DNA from: CBDUXZ01 sp965371325 [NCBI: uncultured bacterium]
Lineage (GTDB): Bacteria > JAUYMQ01
Reading direction: 5' to 3'
Assembly (NCBI GenBank): GCA_965371325.1
Contig: CBDUXZ010000153.1
Location: 1 to 5,658 of the forward strand
Length of the DNA stretch: 5,658 nucleotides
Part shown: positions 4,716-5,658 of the stretch, piece after piece
How positions within the stretch are numbered: the first letter of the stretch is position 1
Layout: each line of letters starts with the position of its first letter
Program-made: the position numbers and the translations under genes
The notes under the pieces: model-generated
Told to the model about the DNA's origin: nothing
Seen by the model: only the letters and a program-made list of their open reading frames with translations
Database searches by the model: none

Positions 4716-5658
4716 ATGAGCACGATCGGCGACAAAACGGAGGACGGGGTGAACGAGGCGCTCCTTGCGGAGTTCTACAAGGGACGGAACGCGCTCGTGA
4801 CCGGCGGGATGGGATTCATCGGCTCCAACCTCGTGATACGGCTTCAAAACCTCGGGGCGAACGTAACGGTTGCCGACGCCATGATTCCCGACTACGGTGG
4901 CAATCTCTTCAACATCGAGCCCGTTCGGCGCAAGATTGCCGTGAACTACTCTGATATCCGCGATTCGAATGCGATGAACTGGCTTATCCGCGACAAGGAT
5001 TTCGTTTTTCATCTTGCCGGGCAGGTCTGTCACATCACGAGTCTTACAGATCCCTTTCCGGACATCGATATGAACATCAAGGGGACCGCCGTGTTGATGG
5101 AGGCCGTACGGCACTCGGCCCCCCGCGCCAAGGTCGTCTACACGGGGACGCGGGGGCAATACGGGCCTTCCGTGAAGCTTCCGGTCAACGAGGAAGCGCC
5201 GACCAATCCCAAGGGGATCTACGAGATATCGAACCTCACGGCGGAGAAGATCATCAAGGTCTATAACGACACCCATGGAATTAAATCCGTCCTTCTCCGG
5301 ATCTCGAACGTCTTTGGCCCGCGCGCCCAGATGAAGCACTCCCGTTTTGGTGTGGCGAACTGGTTCGTGCGGCTCGCCATCGACGGGGAGGTCATCAAGG
5401 TCTTCGGCGATGGAAAGATCCTTCGCGACTTCCTCTATATCGAGGATTGCGTTGAAGCGATTCTTCTGGCAGCCACGAGAGAGGAGGCCGTCGGGGAAAT
5501 TTTCAACGTGGGGGTGGACAAGCCCGAGACGTTCCTCGAGCTTGCAAAGACTATCATCGACGTCGCGGGGTCGGGGCAGTGGGAGTTTGCTCCCTTCAGT
5601 GCCGAGCGAGCAGCGCAGGAACCGGGCGATTTCTACTCGGACATCACGAAAATCCGCA
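4716..5658 (+). CDS. NAD-dependent sugar-nucleotide epimerase/dehydratase (extended SDR), 3' end outside the window
   Basis: The first 314 residues are present and no stop is reached; family members usually run about 310-350, so little is probably missing. Extended SDRs act on nucleotide sugars in the cytosol (4-epimerases, 4,6-dehydratases and relatives). The Rossmann motif TGGMGFIG (29-36, GxxGxxG) is followed by VADAM with Asp54 at the end of strand 2, which favours NAD over NADP. PDYGGNLFNIEP (58-69), HLAGQV (99-104), a TRGQYG block (145-150) with Thr145 at the Ser/Thr catalytic site, RISNVFGPR (195-203), and RDFLYIEDCVEAILLAA (237-253) follow in the usual order. The active-site tetrad is unusual: Tyr169 is present, but the lysine four residues on is Asn173 (YEISN in place of YxxxK). 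It does not resemble HldD, so it is probably not the heptose epimerase of this pathway. It follows the LPS operon after a 121-bp gap and may supply a sugar nucleotide for the core or O-antigen. Substrate unknown; start could be GTG 4749 or ATG 4650. Confidence 0.88.
   Translation, partial: MSTIGDKTEDGVNEALLAEFYKGRNALVTGGMGFIGSNLVIRLQNLGANVTVADAMIPDYGGNLFNIEPVRRKIAVNYSDIRDSNAMNWLIRDKDFVFHLAGQVCHITSLTDPFPDIDMNIKGTAVLMEAVRHSAPRAKVVYTGTRGQYGPSVKLPVNEEAPTNPKGIYEISNLTAEKIIKVYNDTHGIKSVLLRISNVFGPRAQMKHSRFGVANWFVRLAIDGEVIKVFGDGKILRDFLYIEDCVEAILLAATREEAVGEIFNVGVDKPETFLELAKTIIDVAGSGQWEFAPFSAERAAQEPGDFYSDITKIR

Noticed and set aside
4464-5339. 291-codon open frame on the minus strand opposite the SDR gene
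   Set aside because: The plus strand here encodes an unmistakable SDR; the antisense product shows no recognisable domain.
4716-5658. SDR gene considered as hldD, the ADP-heptose 6-epimerase of the same pathway
   Set aside because: The region after the Rossmann motif (GGNLFNIEP and following) and the YxxxN site do not look like HldD, and Asp54 suggests NAD whereas HldD typically uses NADP.

Overview
The window is GC-rich bacterial DNA with one tightly packed run of plus-strand genes for lipopolysaccharide (LPS) inner-core sugars. Five genes lie almost end to end from 1 to 4594. A 121-bp gap follows, then a sixth gene that runs off the right edge. ADP-heptose genes, a heptosyltransferase and WaaP-like kinases point to a Gram-negative, LPS-making bacterium. 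The heptose kinase and the adenylyltransferase are separate genes, unlike the fused HldE of E. coli, so an enteric gammaproteobacterium is unlikely. The phylum cannot be settled from this sequence.

Layout: (1) 1-198, C-terminal end of a GT9 heptosyltransferase (WaaF-like). (2) 195-1214, PfkB-type D-glycero-beta-D-manno-heptose-7-phosphate kinase (RfaE1, the HldE N-domain). (3) 1211-1699, heptose-1-phosphate adenylyltransferase (RfaE2, the HldE C-domain). (4) 1713-2879, GT4 glycosyltransferase of WaaG type. (5) 2879-4594, a 571-residue protein with two consecutive WaaP/InaA-like kinase domains. (6) 4716-5658, partial NAD-dependent extended-SDR sugar-nucleotide epimerase/dehydratase. Junctions 1/2 and 2/3 are 4-nt ATGA overlaps, 3/4 is a 13-nt gap with a good Shine-Dalgarno, and 4/5 is a 1-nt TGATG overlap. 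This is a translationally coupled operon. Gene 6 may start a new transcription unit.

How the genes work together (family knowledge plus inference): RfaE1 and RfaE2 supply two steps of ADP-heptose synthesis, the GT9 enzyme adds heptose to the growing inner core, the GT4 enzyme adds a further sugar, and the double kinase probably phosphorylates core sugars. The other pathway steps (GmhA, GmhB, HldD) are not in the window, and the SDR gene does not look like HldD.

Points worth a second look: the tandem double kinase with both active-site sets intact; a nine-G homopolymer near the 5' end of the GT4 gene, a possible phase-variation site; replacement of the catalytic SDR lysine by asparagine; divergent residues in the heptose kinase; and a possible promoter overlapping the stop codon of the double-kinase gene.
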